From NCBI GenBank assembly GCA_900544175.1, contig UQUN01000004.1, positions 1-64,000 of the forward strand: a DNA stretch of 64,000 nt, read 5' to 3'. Both the position numbers and the translations under genes were made by a program. The stretch's first letter is position 1; each line of letters opens with the position of its first letter. Shown in pieces: positions 1 to 9,408 of the stretch. The notes beneath the pieces are model-generated. The model did no database searches. It was not told the DNA's origin and worked only from the letters and a program-made list of their open reading frames with translations. This stretch comes from an uncultured Alistipes sp. Its GTDB lineage: Bacteria; Bacteroidota; Bacteroidia; Bacteroidales; UBA932.

Positions 1-19
1 TCAACGATACTTGAGCAAC

Positions 20-44
20 AAAAAAGGCGCCCGTAAAGAGCGCC
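20..44 (-). terminator. Rho-independent terminator, probably the original mnmE terminator
   Basis: Read on the minus strand, a GGCGC/GCGCC stem with a 9-base loop (26-44) is followed directly by six T residues (25-20). It lies 45 bases beyond the left copy of the mnmE end repeat at 90-107. That is where a terminator of mnmE would sit if the island between the two repeats were removed. The stem is only 5 bp, so strength is uncertain. Confidence 0.55.
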
Positions 45-89
45 ATATTAATCGACTATAATCAATTTAATTATTTGATAATCAAGTAT

Positions 90-107
90 TTATTTACCGA
101 TGCAGAA
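90..107. repeat. Left 18-bp direct repeat (attachment-site copy) of the mnmE island
   Basis: TTATTTACCGATGCAGAA matches 14715-14732 (TTATTTTCCGATGCAGAA) at 17 of 18 positions, in the same orientation. On the minus strand it reads TTC TGC ATC GGT AAA TAA, which is FCIGK-stop, the same five residues and stop that end MnmE. The single difference is a synonymous Gly codon (GGT versus GGA). Bases on either side of the two copies do not match. This is the pattern left by site-specific integration into a gene end. Confidence 0.8.
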
Positions 108-344
108 TATAGTTAATATTGATAATGATTTATATATTAGTAATTTATGTGAATTTTAATCATCTTTTGGTTCAAATGCGGTTCAATAATAATCACCTCA
201 AATCTTGCTATCTATAGGTCAATCATCCGCCCTTTTATCTGCCCTTTCAATTCATTGATTAACAATAGTATCAGACTCATTGCCATCGTAAAATTCCATT
301 AAAACGACCATTTTATCCGCCCTTTCATCCGCCCTTTGCCGGAA
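108..344. other. AT-rich island end without a gene
   Basis: No convincing gene was seen here. 108-180 is very AT-rich (13 G or C of 60 at 121-180), as expected for the arm region of an attachment site, though no integrase-arm repeats could be picked out. 225-338 carries two pairs of 12-base tandem repeats, annotated separately. Reading the neighbouring AlbA_2 gene through its TAG stop gives 30 further sense codons before TGA at 252-254, containing RADE/RADK repeats. This may be chance. Confidence 0.6.
225..338. repeat. Two pairs of 12-bp tandem repeats, unit ATCCGCCCTTTY
   Basis: Units lie at 225-236 (ATCCGCCCTTTT), 237-248 (ATCTGCCCTTTC), 315-326 (ATCCGCCCTTTC) and 327-338 (ATCCGCCCTTTG). 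Each pair is strictly tandem and the pairs are 66 bases apart. In one minus-strand frame the unit encodes K-G-R/Q-I/M, so this may be a decayed low-complexity protein tail. The last unit ends 6 bases from the stop of the AlbA_2 gene. The repeats are too short and have no spacers, so this is not a CRISPR array. Confidence 0.6.
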
Positions 345-2102
345 CTATAGTTTCCCGTCCTTCTGCATCTGCGACAGACCAATTCTCACAGCCTCATCCA
401 GAATGTTGGCATTGCGGATATACTTGTCTCCTAGGTAATAAACAGTATTACCCCTGTCTCCCTCCTTTCTCAGCATTCCTCTTTCAAGTAGACTGTCGAG
501 AAAGTTCCTGAGACGCTTCTCGGACAGATGGCTGCCGACAATCTTCACTATATCCGCCTTCCGTGCCTTGCCGTACTTCATAAGGTACGGAGCCAGCACC
601 GCCATCACCTGGTCAGAATCCCAATCCATAATCTTGGAGTACTCCGCAAGATTCCCAGTCATCTCATAATACCTGCGCGGCAGGATATAATACACGGCAT
701 TGGTCTTTCCCTGTTTCTCCAGAAAACCGAGACGGACCAGCTTCTCCGCCACAGCCTTGTCCGCAGGGCGTTTAGCACCGTCCCTGACCTCGCACAAGGC
801 CAGCACATCGAATACAGACAACTTGCCGTCATCCGGCAGCTCCTGCTGGATGCTCTGTACAAACATCGCAAACCCGGTATCCTTGACAGTTCCGGACAGC
901 ACGACCGTAACCGAGAAATCATCACTCATTGTGTAATCCGGCTCCGGCTTGCCCTCCGACAGGGTATAAAGGAAAATCTTGTCCATCCCCTGGCCGGAGC
1001 GTTCCACAATACCCGTCTTTGACAGCACATCCGCAAGAAGCCTGTTGCGCGGAGTACTCGCCACCGTCAGCAGATTGTCCAAAGACACCCCTTTCGGAAA
1101 CCCGCCGGCGTTCTGCACTATCAGCTTATGAGGGAACAGCTTTACCACAATCTCGCTGTTGATACGGTAATCCCGATGTGCGAACGCATTATTCACTACC
1201 TCTCGGATAACCTCCTCATTGAAGAACGGAATATCGAAAATATAAGCTCCCTCGCGGACCGGTACAGATCCGTTCCGCTCGTTTATTGCATTCCACAACT
1301 CGTCAATCAGAAGATAGAAAGGCTTGGAGAAAGATACCCTACGGTCAAAATTGATTTGGGATTCAGATGACCGGTATTCCAGCATCACCTTTGCCTGAGG
1401 AAAGATCCTGTTGATGACAGACTCCTTGCCTACAAGCAGTACTGCGCTATTAGTCACCTTGTCCCCAATAACAAGATTCAGATCGCTCAGCGCCTGCCTG
1501 TCAGGAAGAGACCTGAACGACGGATTTTTCTGCTTGATGGAATATTTCTCCTTCAGCTTGTCAATGGCAACCGAGTCCAAATCCTCAAAAGACACTCCGG
1601 GACAAATCAGTTCCGAAAAGTCCGGCTCCTGCTCCTGAATGATGGCCAGATAAGTCTTATCATCCATCGGCTTCAGCTCCTCACCGACACGCATCAGCGG
1701 CACATCCTCGAACTTGAATACCTTGCCCACAGGACGGGACGGCACACCGATTACCAGGACCCTCTTCTTGCTGCCATCCTGCGTCTCTTCATACAATTCG
1801 TAAACATCCGGACGGATTCCTGTGTCCCTGTAAATATCGCTTTCAAGCTGGCCTATGGCATTGACACACTGCGAAGTCCCCACTACATTGTGAGGGTATT
1901 TGTCCTCCATTCCTATGACCAGATGCCCGCCTTTCTCATTGCAAAGCGCGGTCACATACCCGAGAATACAGCGGCGTCGGTCTTTCGGCTGCTGTTTGTC
2001 AGCCCCGTTGTAGGACACATTCCCGTGCTCACCCTTCTTGAACTCCACATGGTCCTCGGACTCACGCATATTCTTCAATTCTGCTATAGTCAATCTGCTC
2101 AT
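345..2102 (-). CDS. AlbA_2 / HATPase_c_4 ATP-binding putative DNA-binding protein
   Basis: A 585-residue protein of the RecG-C-terminus-like, Schlafen AlbA_2 type. The N-terminal ~140 residues fit AlbA_2 (ESEDHVEFKKG, then GGHLVIGMED). Residues ~290-385 fit a GHKL-type ATPase fold: VVNNAFAHRDY supplies the N-box Asn and ERSGQGMDKIF the G-box. The C-terminal ~170 residues look like winged helices. Members are usually called transcriptional regulators and recur in defence and mobile regions; their molecular role is poorly known. The gene starts 48 bases after the brxL stop, behind a 14-bp palindrome. It is clearly richer in G+C than the brx genes (36 of 60 at 1021-1080), so it may have joined the island separately. 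Confidence 0.75.
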   Translation of the reverse strand: MSRLTIAELKNMRESEDHVEFKKGEHGNVSYNGADKQQPKDRRRCILGYVTALCNEKGGHLVIGMEDKYPHNVVGTSQCVNAIGQLESDIYRDTGIRPDVYELYEETQDGSKKRVLVIGVPSRPVGKVFKFEDVPLMRVGEELKPMDDKTYLAIIQEQEPDFSELICPGVSFEDLDSVAIDKLKEKYSIKQKNPSFRSLPDRQALSDLNLVIGDKVTNSAVLLVGKESVINRIFPQAKVMLEYRSSESQINFDRRVSFSKPFYLLIDELWNAINERNGSVPVREGAYIFDIPFFNEEVIREVVNNAFAHRDYRINSEIVVKLFPHKLIVQNAGGFPKGVSLDNLLTVASTPRNRLLADVLSKTGIVERSGQGMDKIFLYTLSEGKPEPDYTMSDDFSVTVVLSGTVKDTGFAMFVQSIQQELPDDGKLSVFDVLALCEVRDGAKRPADKAVAEKLVRLGFLEKQGKTNAVYYILPRRYYEMTGNLAEYSKIMDWDSDQVMAVLAPYLMKYGKARKADIVKIVGSHLSEKRLRNFLDSLLERGMLRKEGDRGNTVYYLGDKYIRNANILDEAVRIGLSQMQKDGKL

Positions 2103-2129
2103 ATCTGTCAGCGAAATTAGTTTTTATTA

Positions 2130-2143
2130 AAGTGTCTACACTT
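2130..2143. promoter_or_regulatory. 14-bp palindrome, possible operator upstream of the AlbA_2 gene
   Basis: AAGTGT-CT-ACACTT is a perfect 6-bp inverted repeat around a 2-base centre. It lies in the 48-base gap between brxL and the AlbA_2 gene, 28 bases before the start codon. A 2-base loop is too tight for a good RNA hairpin, so a DNA site for a dimeric regulator is more likely than a terminator. The AlbA_2 protein itself is a natural candidate for binding it. This is inference. Confidence 0.35.
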
Positions 2144-2150
2144 ATTTCAA

Positions 2151-3587
2151 CTAAAATGACTTTATAGTGATTTGTGGCATTTCTGTCTTAAATTCAGGGT
2201 CTATGTGGTGGCACTGGGTCTTAATAATGCCGCGACGTCGGATTGCAGGTTCAAGACAATAGTAATTAAACTCCTCAATGTTAATATCTTCAATACTCTT
2301 CCAGTGAGGGAAAAAGAGTTTCATTGCTGCTGTTGCGACACGTTTTACAGCCTTAAAATCTCGCATATCAGCTTTTTTGTCGTACTCTACAAGCTGGTCA
2401 AAGAGCATGCCATATACATTTTCGGTACGAAGACTATGCATTATCTCGGAGAAGTATTCAACATTGATAGTCCATCCCTTGAATACCATATCCTTTGTGA
2501 TTCTTGGCAGGTACCACCCTTCTATAAAGCAATGGAAACGATCCAATAGTGCAGACTCACGGAAACTATTTGGAAGTGAATCAAAATAGCGGTAATTGAC
2601 AGGTTTACGCTGTTCGTTCAACGGTATATTGCCCATCAGCATAAGTCCACATTCGGATGTTATTTCTTTATTATCAATAGTAGTCTTTCCTGCTTCAAGG
2701 TATGCTTTGAGGGCAGCTTGAATCTCAGCTGGTTCCTGAAACACTATTGTCTGGATTTCATCAAAAGCAGTATAATCATGGTTGCAGATAATGCCAAGCT
2801 GTTCCTTCTGTTTATCATAGAGAAGTTTCGCTCTAGTTACTTTACCACCACTAATAATCCATCCATATTTGGAAAGGTTACCAAATACATATGACTTTCC
2901 AGTCCCTTTTGGAGCTAATTCGATGACATTCAATCTTGGTTCTATGAATATAAAAAGACGTGTGAGAAATTCAATCTTTTGCTGCATACTGGCAAATGTA
3001 TCAGCATCATACTCCATTGCTGAAAGGAGAACATCAATCCATTCTTCCGTTGTGAAGCTCTTCCTAGCTTCTCTCAGATAGTCAATATCAACGGATTTAT
3101 AAGGCTTAAAAGGCTTATAATCCACCATCTCTACATGATTCTTCTTACCATTCTCATCAGGCATCAGACATAATTTGATGATTCCCCATTTTTCTCCATC
3201 TACAAGTTCTCCACGGTACTTCTCATAAATGTAAGCTGGAATCTGTCCTTCATTAGCTTTGATTCCTAGATCCGGGATGGAGAATCGCCTCAATCCGTGA
3301 ACAAGGTCAATTATAACTGTGAATCGAGTGAGGAGAGTAATCTCTTCCCCAGCGCCCAAACGATCCTTGACAGATGCAGCTTCACGTGGAATGACTTTAT
3401 CAAGGAAAGAAGTCAATCCCCCTCTGTCAACAGTCCCGTCAGAATTTATATATCGCTTCAAAAGGTAATCTTTGACGAATGAAGGAAGGTTTCGGCCAGC
3501 AAACAAACTGTCGGTTGAGTTTGGGTCTTTATAAATCGCCATTGGGGCGAAGTATGTGCGTATTTTATTGCTTGTTTCTGTCTTCAT
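2151..3587 (-). CDS. brxL: BrxL, AAA+ ATPase of BREX type 4 (short form)
   Basis: A 478-residue BREX Lon-like ATPase. The Walker A motif APKGTGKS is at ~225-232, Walker B-like YTAFDEIQ at ~272-279, and an arginine-finger-like ALLDRFHCFIEGW near 346-358. Longer BrxL proteins of type 1 systems run to about 680 residues and carry a C-terminal Lon-protease-like domain. This protein ends before such a domain, which agrees with the short type 4 form. BrxL proteins are DNA-binding AAA+ rings required for the anti-phage effect (family knowledge). It follows pglZ by 19 bases as the last core gene of the operon. Confidence 0.88.
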   Translation of the reverse strand: MKTETSNKIRTYFAPMAIYKDPNSTDSLFAGRNLPSFVKDYLLKRYINSDGTVDRGGLTSFLDKVIPREAASVKDRLGAGEEITLLTRFTVIIDLVHGLRRFSIPDLGIKANEGQIPAYIYEKYRGELVDGEKWGIIKLCLMPDENGKKNHVEMVDYKPFKPYKSVDIDYLREARKSFTTEEWIDVLLSAMEYDADTFASMQQKIEFLTRLFIFIEPRLNVIELAPKGTGKSYVFGNLSKYGWIISGGKVTRAKLLYDKQKEQLGIICNHDYTAFDEIQTIVFQEPAEIQAALKAYLEAGKTTIDNKEITSECGLMLMGNIPLNEQRKPVNYRYFDSLPNSFRESALLDRFHCFIEGWYLPRITKDMVFKGWTINVEYFSEIMHSLRTENVYGMLFDQLVEYDKKADMRDFKAVKRVATAAMKLFFPHWKSIEDINIEEFNYYCLEPAIRRRGIIKTQCHHIDPEFKTEMPQITIKSF

Positions 3588-3606
3588 ATTTGATAATTAT
3601 TTACAT

Positions 3607-6003
3607 TCAAAACAAATCTTCTTCTTCAACTCCAAGATTAATCTTCACCTTGAAATCATAGTCATTATCATTCAAAACAACCTTGATTTTATTCTCCGTT
3701 GCTGATAGAATAAGTGGACTGCTACACCATATGTCACTGCCTTCAGGACTCATTTCATAGCGCTCCCCATTATATTTGATATATGGAATCTCTGCGCTCG
3801 TTAGTCCTGTAATCTTAAACCGTGCAACAGGGGAGGATGCAGAGAGCTCCAGGCACTTGGCTGATATAGTAATATTAGACTTGAAACTCCAGTTTGAGAT
3901 GATAAATATAGGTACAAGGACTTCTTCAGGTGTACATCCACCGTGACAACCACAATTGCTGTCAACTTTTGAAGTCAACGACTCATGGCGTAAAGCGCAT
4001 ACGGTACGTTTATCGTCAAGGATTTTGTATTTCTCATCACTTACAGCCATTCCACTATTCCAAGTTGCCAGTCGTCCACTGTGGTCTCCTGTTATTCCAC
4101 TTAGATTGAGACCCGAAGTGAGTTGTGGCATGTATGAAATACCGTGGTCTGAAATAATTGCAATTTTCTTTCCGGGGTTTTCATCCAAGATTCGATTGAT
4201 TGCTTCACGTATTTTTCTCATATCCGAAATTATGTATGTCGGATATGGGCGTGATTTGTGCGAATCATTATCAAGGTCTCCATTCTTAGGAAGGTTTCCA
4301 CCTGATAACTTCAAAAGGTCTGTCCTGTTAATATCTGTTGTTGTAGGAAGGATGGCACGCGCAACTAAGACTTCGTTAAGATAATAGTTCTCATCATTCC
4401 TCTCATCTATAATTTCCTTGATGAATGGAATCCATTCCATACCAAGTCCATCAATCCAGAAGTAAATGTCTATATCAGAGCGATTGCACATCAGATTTCT
4501 TACAGTTTGGAAGCTGTTGTACCAATTGTTGAAAGAAATCTCGTTTGCATTTTTAACCATTATTATATTCTTGACATCATCGGTATATTCATTTGCCAGC
4601 TTTGCTTTCTTGTAAGCATCGATATATGACAAACACCATACTCTGTTCGCATCACTAATACCAAATGTTGGTTTCAAATAAGCATAGAGATCAGGATATA
4701 TGCCGGCAATCTCTGTGCTGGAGATGAGTCCTTTTTTAAGCCATTCAATAATAAGTCGTCGCTCAACATCTGTAGTTGATGTCACATACTTTAACGTATA
4801 CTTCGCACCTTGTTGGGCCTCAATTTCCTTAAGTTTCTCGTATAAAGCATTCTGGACATTATCTGGCAAGACAATGTTTTGTGACTGTGCTTGACGAAGG
4901 CCTTCATTTCTTTCTTCTAGGTTAGCCTCCTGGTCTTTAATGTCAAATATAGTTAGAAGCAAATTCTGGACGAATTCGGAATTATTGTAGGAGGTACATT
5001 CATTCAAAGCTCTGCATATATACCCCTTATCACAGAATTTGTTTGTATAATATGCGCTCAATAGCCATCGACTATATGCATCGTGAGTCTTGAACCAAGT
5101 CTCGTAGAACACCTTGTGGTCAGCAAGATCATGAATGCCGAACTTTGAATTAAAGAACTCGTTGAAATTGAAATTGTTGATATCAATTTCGCTGGCAAGC
5201 TTCATCCAGAATTGTTCATCTTCAGTTTTGTATTCAACAAGGTTCAGCGAAAGCCCGATACCGTTTGTTAGAAATTCGTACACATTATGGCATACCGTAT
5301 AGTCAAAAGCGTTATCCGGTTGTGCATACTCTGCATTTATGAAGATAGCCTGAGATGTGCTGATTATTGTTCGTTTGATATCTTGCTTCTTCCATATTTG
5401 CAACCACTCCATAGCATTGTGGACAATAGTTGCTTTGCTCGCTAATCCCTTTACATTGTATGTGGTAGAATCAGTAAGGACCAGATTATAATTGAGCTGA
5501 TGATCTGGTGTCTTCAAATACCACATCATACATTGTGGATCGTTGGAATATCGTGACATTTTGCCATATAAGCCAACTATCGGGATATATACACGTCTAT
5601 GTTCCTGGTAATTCTTTTCGCTGTTTTCTACTCCTTTAACTGTCGAAATTAAAGAATCAAATTCATTGCTGGTTTTGTTGTTATAAAAACGAGCGAGCTC
5701 GGAGAAAGGAGTAATTACAGTGTCGTATGCGCAATCTTTGACATAATCGAAGATTTTGTCCGCAAGAGTGCTATATGTGACGATAACATCAGGGAAATCT
5801 TTATTCAACCAAAGGTCAATACTCTGGAAGAACAAAGAGTTTGTAGTCTGCCGTGATATGAACTCGTAGCAATCACGGAAGTTGTCAAAAAGGACAAATC
5901 GAATTGGGTAACGGTCAGCGACGAATGCTCCTTTCCCAGGATTCGTTTTATCTGTTTCGACAGCCTGCATTAAGGCCTCTGTATCAGTAAAAGATTGCAG
6001 CAT
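3607..6003 (-). CDS. pglZ: PglZ, alkaline-phosphatase-superfamily protein of BREX
   Basis: A 798-residue PglZ. The alkaline-phosphatase-like metal-site motifs lie in the C-terminal half: YFWIDGLGMEWIP near 514-526, AIISDHGISYMP near 615-626 and TGDHSGR near 638-644. The N-terminal ~450 residues are the less conserved scaffold part. PglZ is present in every BREX type. Its enzymatic target is not settled, but it forms complexes with other BREX proteins. It lies 5 bases after the brxC stop and 19 before brxL, and the gene is AT-rich like the rest of the operon. Confidence 0.9.
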   Translation of the reverse strand: MLQSFTDTEALMQAVETDKTNPGKGAFVADRYPIRFVLFDNFRDCYEFISRQTTNSLFFQSIDLWLNKDFPDVIVTYSTLADKIFDYVKDCAYDTVITPFSELARFYNNKTSNEFDSLISTVKGVENSEKNYQEHRRVYIPIVGLYGKMSRYSNDPQCMMWYLKTPDHQLNYNLVLTDSTTYNVKGLASKATIVHNAMEWLQIWKKQDIKRTIISTSQAIFINAEYAQPDNAFDYTVCHNVYEFLTNGIGLSLNLVEYKTEDEQFWMKLASEIDINNFNFNEFFNSKFGIHDLADHKVFYETWFKTHDAYSRWLLSAYYTNKFCDKGYICRALNECTSYNNSEFVQNLLLTIFDIKDQEANLEERNEGLRQAQSQNIVLPDNVQNALYEKLKEIEAQQGAKYTLKYVTSTTDVERRLIIEWLKKGLISSTEIAGIYPDLYAYLKPTFGISDANRVWCLSYIDAYKKAKLANEYTDDVKNIIMVKNANEISFNNWYNSFQTVRNLMCNRSDIDIYFWIDGLGMEWIPFIKEIIDERNDENYYLNEVLVARAILPTTTDINRTDLLKLSGGNLPKNGDLDNDSHKSRPYPTYIISDMRKIREAINRILDENPGKKIAIISDHGISYMPQLTSGLNLSGITGDHSGRLATWNSGMAVSDEKYKILDDKRTVCALRHESLTSKVDSNCGCHGGCTPEEVLVPIFIISNWSFKSNITISAKCLELSASSPVARFKITGLTSAEIPYIKYNGERYEMSPEGSDIWCSSPLILSATENKIKVVLNDNDYDFKVKINLGVEEEDLF

Positions 6004-6008
6004 ATCTA

Positions 6009-9000
6009 TTAGTCATTCAGGATGATGTCAAGTATTGAATCCCATCCAAGATTTGCTAATCGTTTGAGCAAATTTTTTGCAGGATAAACATCAGTAATGC
6101 TTTCGACTTTATCAAGTGCTTTTTGCTTCTTTAGATTATGATCTGGGGAAGGGGTCGGAGGAGTAGGAAGAACTGGACCAGTGCCAGGAACTTGTGGAGT
6201 AGGAGGAGTTGATGATATTGTCACTCGCCATTTCAAGAGAGCATTTTTGACTTCAGCTTCCGTCCAAATGCCTACTTCCGATTGCAGATGCTGCGAAATA
6301 TATTGGAACGCACTGTCAAACTCATCTTCCTTTAATTTTACAGTTTCTTCTGTTTGCAGAAAGCGGAGGAATCCATCGTGGAAATTGGTCGGGATGTTAA
6401 TGAGGTTCTTCAGCTCAAACTCATATATTTTCAAGCTATCAAACGTATCGGCAAGAAGCTTTGGATTAGAAGATCCAATCTCTACGCAGATGGCATTGAT
6501 GTCATCAACAAGTTTCTTAAGTTCAGGCTTAGCTATGTCGTCAGGAAGGTACTTAAGTGACCAAAGAGGATACTTCTTGTCTGGTACATAAGAATGTGTC
6601 ATTACCCAACGCGCATTCTTCAAGCTACTGATTTCTGATATGCCTTTGTAGTTGGTAAGGTTGAAAATGCGTATAAATGACTTGCATAACTTACCTTCTT
6701 CCGGTGTCTCAAAGCGGAATGTGACCTTTTGCGAAATTTTGCCTTCTTCCCATGATTTGAAAACCTCTACGACATCTTCGACAACGTGCTGGACTTCCCG
6801 AGGTCGGCCGTTAAGGTCAAATATCTTATTAACATAAGGCCTCATAGCAAAAGCAAGCATTCCCATTCCAGCATGAGATTGGTAGAGTCCATAAGGTGGT
6901 TGGGACAGTTCCATAAACTTCTCTGCAAGATTGAAGTTGTTGGACTTGTCGGCGTACTTAATTTTCTTGTCCACGAATTGACACACTTTAAGCAGAGGAT
7001 GCTCGGGGTCAATATCTGACTTCCAAGTCAAATCGTCGTTTACGCTGTCTTGCAATAAGTATTGTATATGTACTGCAGGGCCTTTGCAGCGGTCAAAGAT
7101 ATCTTTCTTCGTGTTATATGAAAGCACGTTCTTTACTGTTTCCTTTACGAGAGCTTTTTTCCAGTATGTCTTTGAGAACTTTATCTTAATCAAGTCAAGT
7201 GATTCAGGACCGGATTTGAAAATTGCAGGCGCTATCTCTGAATTAACAAAAGTAGGTAGCTTTAGTGCAGAATAATTTAATGCATGTCCATCTATGTATG
7301 TCTCAAATACGCCACGGCGGATTTCTTTTATCCATTCTCTCAGCATATCAGAAGCAAGCTTTGTATGAGACTGCTGCTGGTCTGCAAAGCCATGCTGCTG
7401 AGCACATTTTGAGTTAGCCTGATATTCGATAAACCGGTTATAGTTAACATCTGTGAGAATGCTGTCAAAGACGATAAAGGTGGTGGTTTTGAAACGGTCT
7501 TCTTTTGAATTCCGATTCGCAATATCCTTGAGAGTATTTAATTCGTCAGCATTACGAGCTACCAGGAAAGCAAAGAAGAGTTCATAATCCTTTGCGGCCT
7601 TCCTGCCATTTTCAATTTTATTAAGCAGTGTCGGCTCATTATATTCCACAGAGTAGATTTTAAAGCTACAAGGACGGGCTACGTTGGTCAGATATTTTTC
7701 AAATTCATCTTTAGCAACAGTGCCAAAGTTTATAACCTGTGCGGTGGTCTTGAAGTCGGTCAGAATAAGATTGTTCTTTATATCCTCAATTTCCTTTGGA
7801 GGAAGAGCAGAGAACTGGATTGAATACATTCCACCTGGCGCACGCTGAATAATGCTGTTCTCATTAAACCAAGTGAGGACGTCATCTACCTGATATTCGA
7901 TAGATGTTCCTACGTAGAGATTTTTAATGTTCTCTTCGCTTGGTGTGACAGACTCATTGTTCGCGATGTTGTTAAGTGCGTTTAACAATAGAACGCTTTT
8001 AAATACAGCAAAATAAGCATCGCCCTCGTGCTCTACTCGCATCTTGTACGAATTGAAACGCTCTGTAACAGCTCCGAACTTTGCGACATTGTCATTGAAT
8101 TCAGAAACAACATAATCCCAAAGATAGTCAGCAGTGATTGTTTCTCTATTCAAGAAAACAACTTCATTATCAAGAAATTCCTTGACGGCATCATTTTCTC
8201 CCAAGAATTGGAAAACGCTTCGTGATGATGAACCGGCTTCACGAGCATAATATGTCGCGAGATTTGCTGTAGAAGGATGAACTGGGAAGAGATTCTTTAT
8301 GTCGGCGATAGTTTCAGCCTGATTTGCAGAATCTTTAGTGAACGCATTAAGCAGGGGAGCACATTTGTCGTAAAACGCTCCGCTAATCTTATTCAACTCT
8401 TCCTCTGTGCCTACGAGTTTGAACTTACGAGACATAATTTTGAAAGCAGATACCGGCTCCATATTGTAGCGCATATATAGATACCGGCCTTTGGTCTTAT
8501 CTCGTTCTTCAGCCTTCAGTGAGTTGAGAGCAGAAGGGTGTGAGATGAAGAAGAGGTAGGAGTTGTTTTCGCTATTCATCGTTTCATCGGCAAGCCTCTG
8601 GAGGTCAACGAGGAGGCTTAGGCCAATGTCTGACTTCATTACATCTGTGAATTCATCCCAGATGAGGAGTAATCCATCATAATCGGTTGTTTGCGCAAGT
8701 TTGTTCTGTACTTCAAAGAACCAGTCACTTAGTTTTTCTGTCTCGAGCCGGATTTCTATTCCAGTATCACGCAGAACCTCTTTTACTTTTGCCAGAGTTC
8801 CTGAATCCTGATTCTTGAGGTCGTTTATCAATTTGTCTGTGGTAGGCGTAAATGAGGAGAGCTTGGGATTTTGTTCCAGGATGAGTTCCCACATCTGAAG
8901 GTTATTCTGTATATGGTTGACATAGTTGTCATAATCTGTTTTTACATCGATATCTATACCTGCCTTAAGAAGAGCCTTCTTGATTTCTCCCTGCATCTGA

Positions 9001-9404
9001 AGCGACAAATCGTCTTTATGGGCAATTTTATTCTGTCCATACATTGTGACAGGGAAGAAGCGCTTCTTGGACCTAAGATCGTATATCGAATTCTTCAGAA
9101 CTGCATATTTGGGGGCAGCATATTCCTCGTTCACATATTCTGAAATATCATCTACAGAATCGCAGAGGAGATGTTTGATAACTGCAGCAGCGTGTGATTT
9201 ACCGGTACCGTATGTGCCTTCTATCCAGAAGGATTTGTGAACGTTCGTGTCATTGTTGTAGACAGAGCTAATAACCTTCCGAAGAATGTCATTGAACTGT
9301 TCATTTGCGATGAATACGCGCCAAGCACCATCCTCTTCTGTCTGGATATTGTAGGCCGCTTTTTGACCTCTCAAAGCAATGATGTCAGAATACTTAGTTG
9401 CCAT
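6009..9404 (-). CDS. brxC: BrxC (PglY-like) large P-loop ATPase of BREX
   Basis: A 1131-residue BrxC/PglY-type ATPase. The N-terminal P-loop is EGTYGTGKSHAAAVI (GTGKS at ~66-70) and a Walker B-like LLLIWDEFTDVM follows near 250. A proline-rich linker (TPPTPQVPGTGPVLPTPP) near 1050-1075 joins the body to a small helical C-terminal domain. I chose the ATG at 9404 (MATKYSD), 4 bases after the stop of the preceding gene, over an upstream TTG at 9422 that would overlap that gene. BrxC is a universal BREX component, thought to couple ATP hydrolysis to assembly or DNA handling; the exact role is unknown. Confidence 0.9.
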   Translation of the reverse strand: MATKYSDIIALRGQKAAYNIQTEEDGAWRVFIANEQFNDILRKVISSVYNNDTNVHKSFWIEGTYGTGKSHAAAVIKHLLCDSVDDISEYVNEEYAAPKYAVLKNSIYDLRSKKRFFPVTMYGQNKIAHKDDLSLQMQGEIKKALLKAGIDIDVKTDYDNYVNHIQNNLQMWELILEQNPKLSSFTPTTDKLINDLKNQDSGTLAKVKEVLRDTGIEIRLETEKLSDWFFEVQNKLAQTTDYDGLLLIWDEFTDVMKSDIGLSLLVDLQRLADETMNSENNSYLFFISHPSALNSLKAEERDKTKGRYLYMRYNMEPVSAFKIMSRKFKLVGTEEELNKISGAFYDKCAPLLNAFTKDSANQAETIADIKNLFPVHPSTANLATYYAREAGSSSRSVFQFLGENDAVKEFLDNEVVFLNRETITADYLWDYVVSEFNDNVAKFGAVTERFNSYKMRVEHEGDAYFAVFKSVLLLNALNNIANNESVTPSEENIKNLYVGTSIEYQVDDVLTWFNENSIIQRAPGGMYSIQFSALPPKEIEDIKNNLILTDFKTTAQVINFGTVAKDEFEKYLTNVARPCSFKIYSVEYNEPTLLNKIENGRKAAKDYELFFAFLVARNADELNTLKDIANRNSKEDRFKTTTFIVFDSILTDVNYNRFIEYQANSKCAQQHGFADQQQSHTKLASDMLREWIKEIRRGVFETYIDGHALNYSALKLPTFVNSEIAPAIFKSGPESLDLIKIKFSKTYWKKALVKETVKNVLSYNTKKDIFDRCKGPAVHIQYLLQDSVNDDLTWKSDIDPEHPLLKVCQFVDKKIKYADKSNNFNLAEKFMELSQPPYGLYQSHAGMGMLAFAMRPYVNKIFDLNGRPREVQHVVEDVVEVFKSWEEGKISQKVTFRFETPEEGKLCKSFIRIFNLTNYKGISEISSLKNARWVMTHSYVPDKKYPLWSLKYLPDDIAKPELKKLVDDINAICVEIGSSNPKLLADTFDSLKIYEFELKNLINIPTNFHDGFLRFLQTEETVKLKEDEFDSAFQYISQHLQSEVGIWTEAEVKNALLKWRVTISSTPPTPQVPGTGPVLPTPPTPSPDHNLKKQKALDKVESITDVYPAKNLLKRLANLGWDSILDIILND

Positions 9405-9408
9405 ATGA

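Noticed and set aside
225..338. The short repeats as a CRISPR array
   Set aside because: Units are 12 bases, tandem and without spacers, and no cas gene is near.
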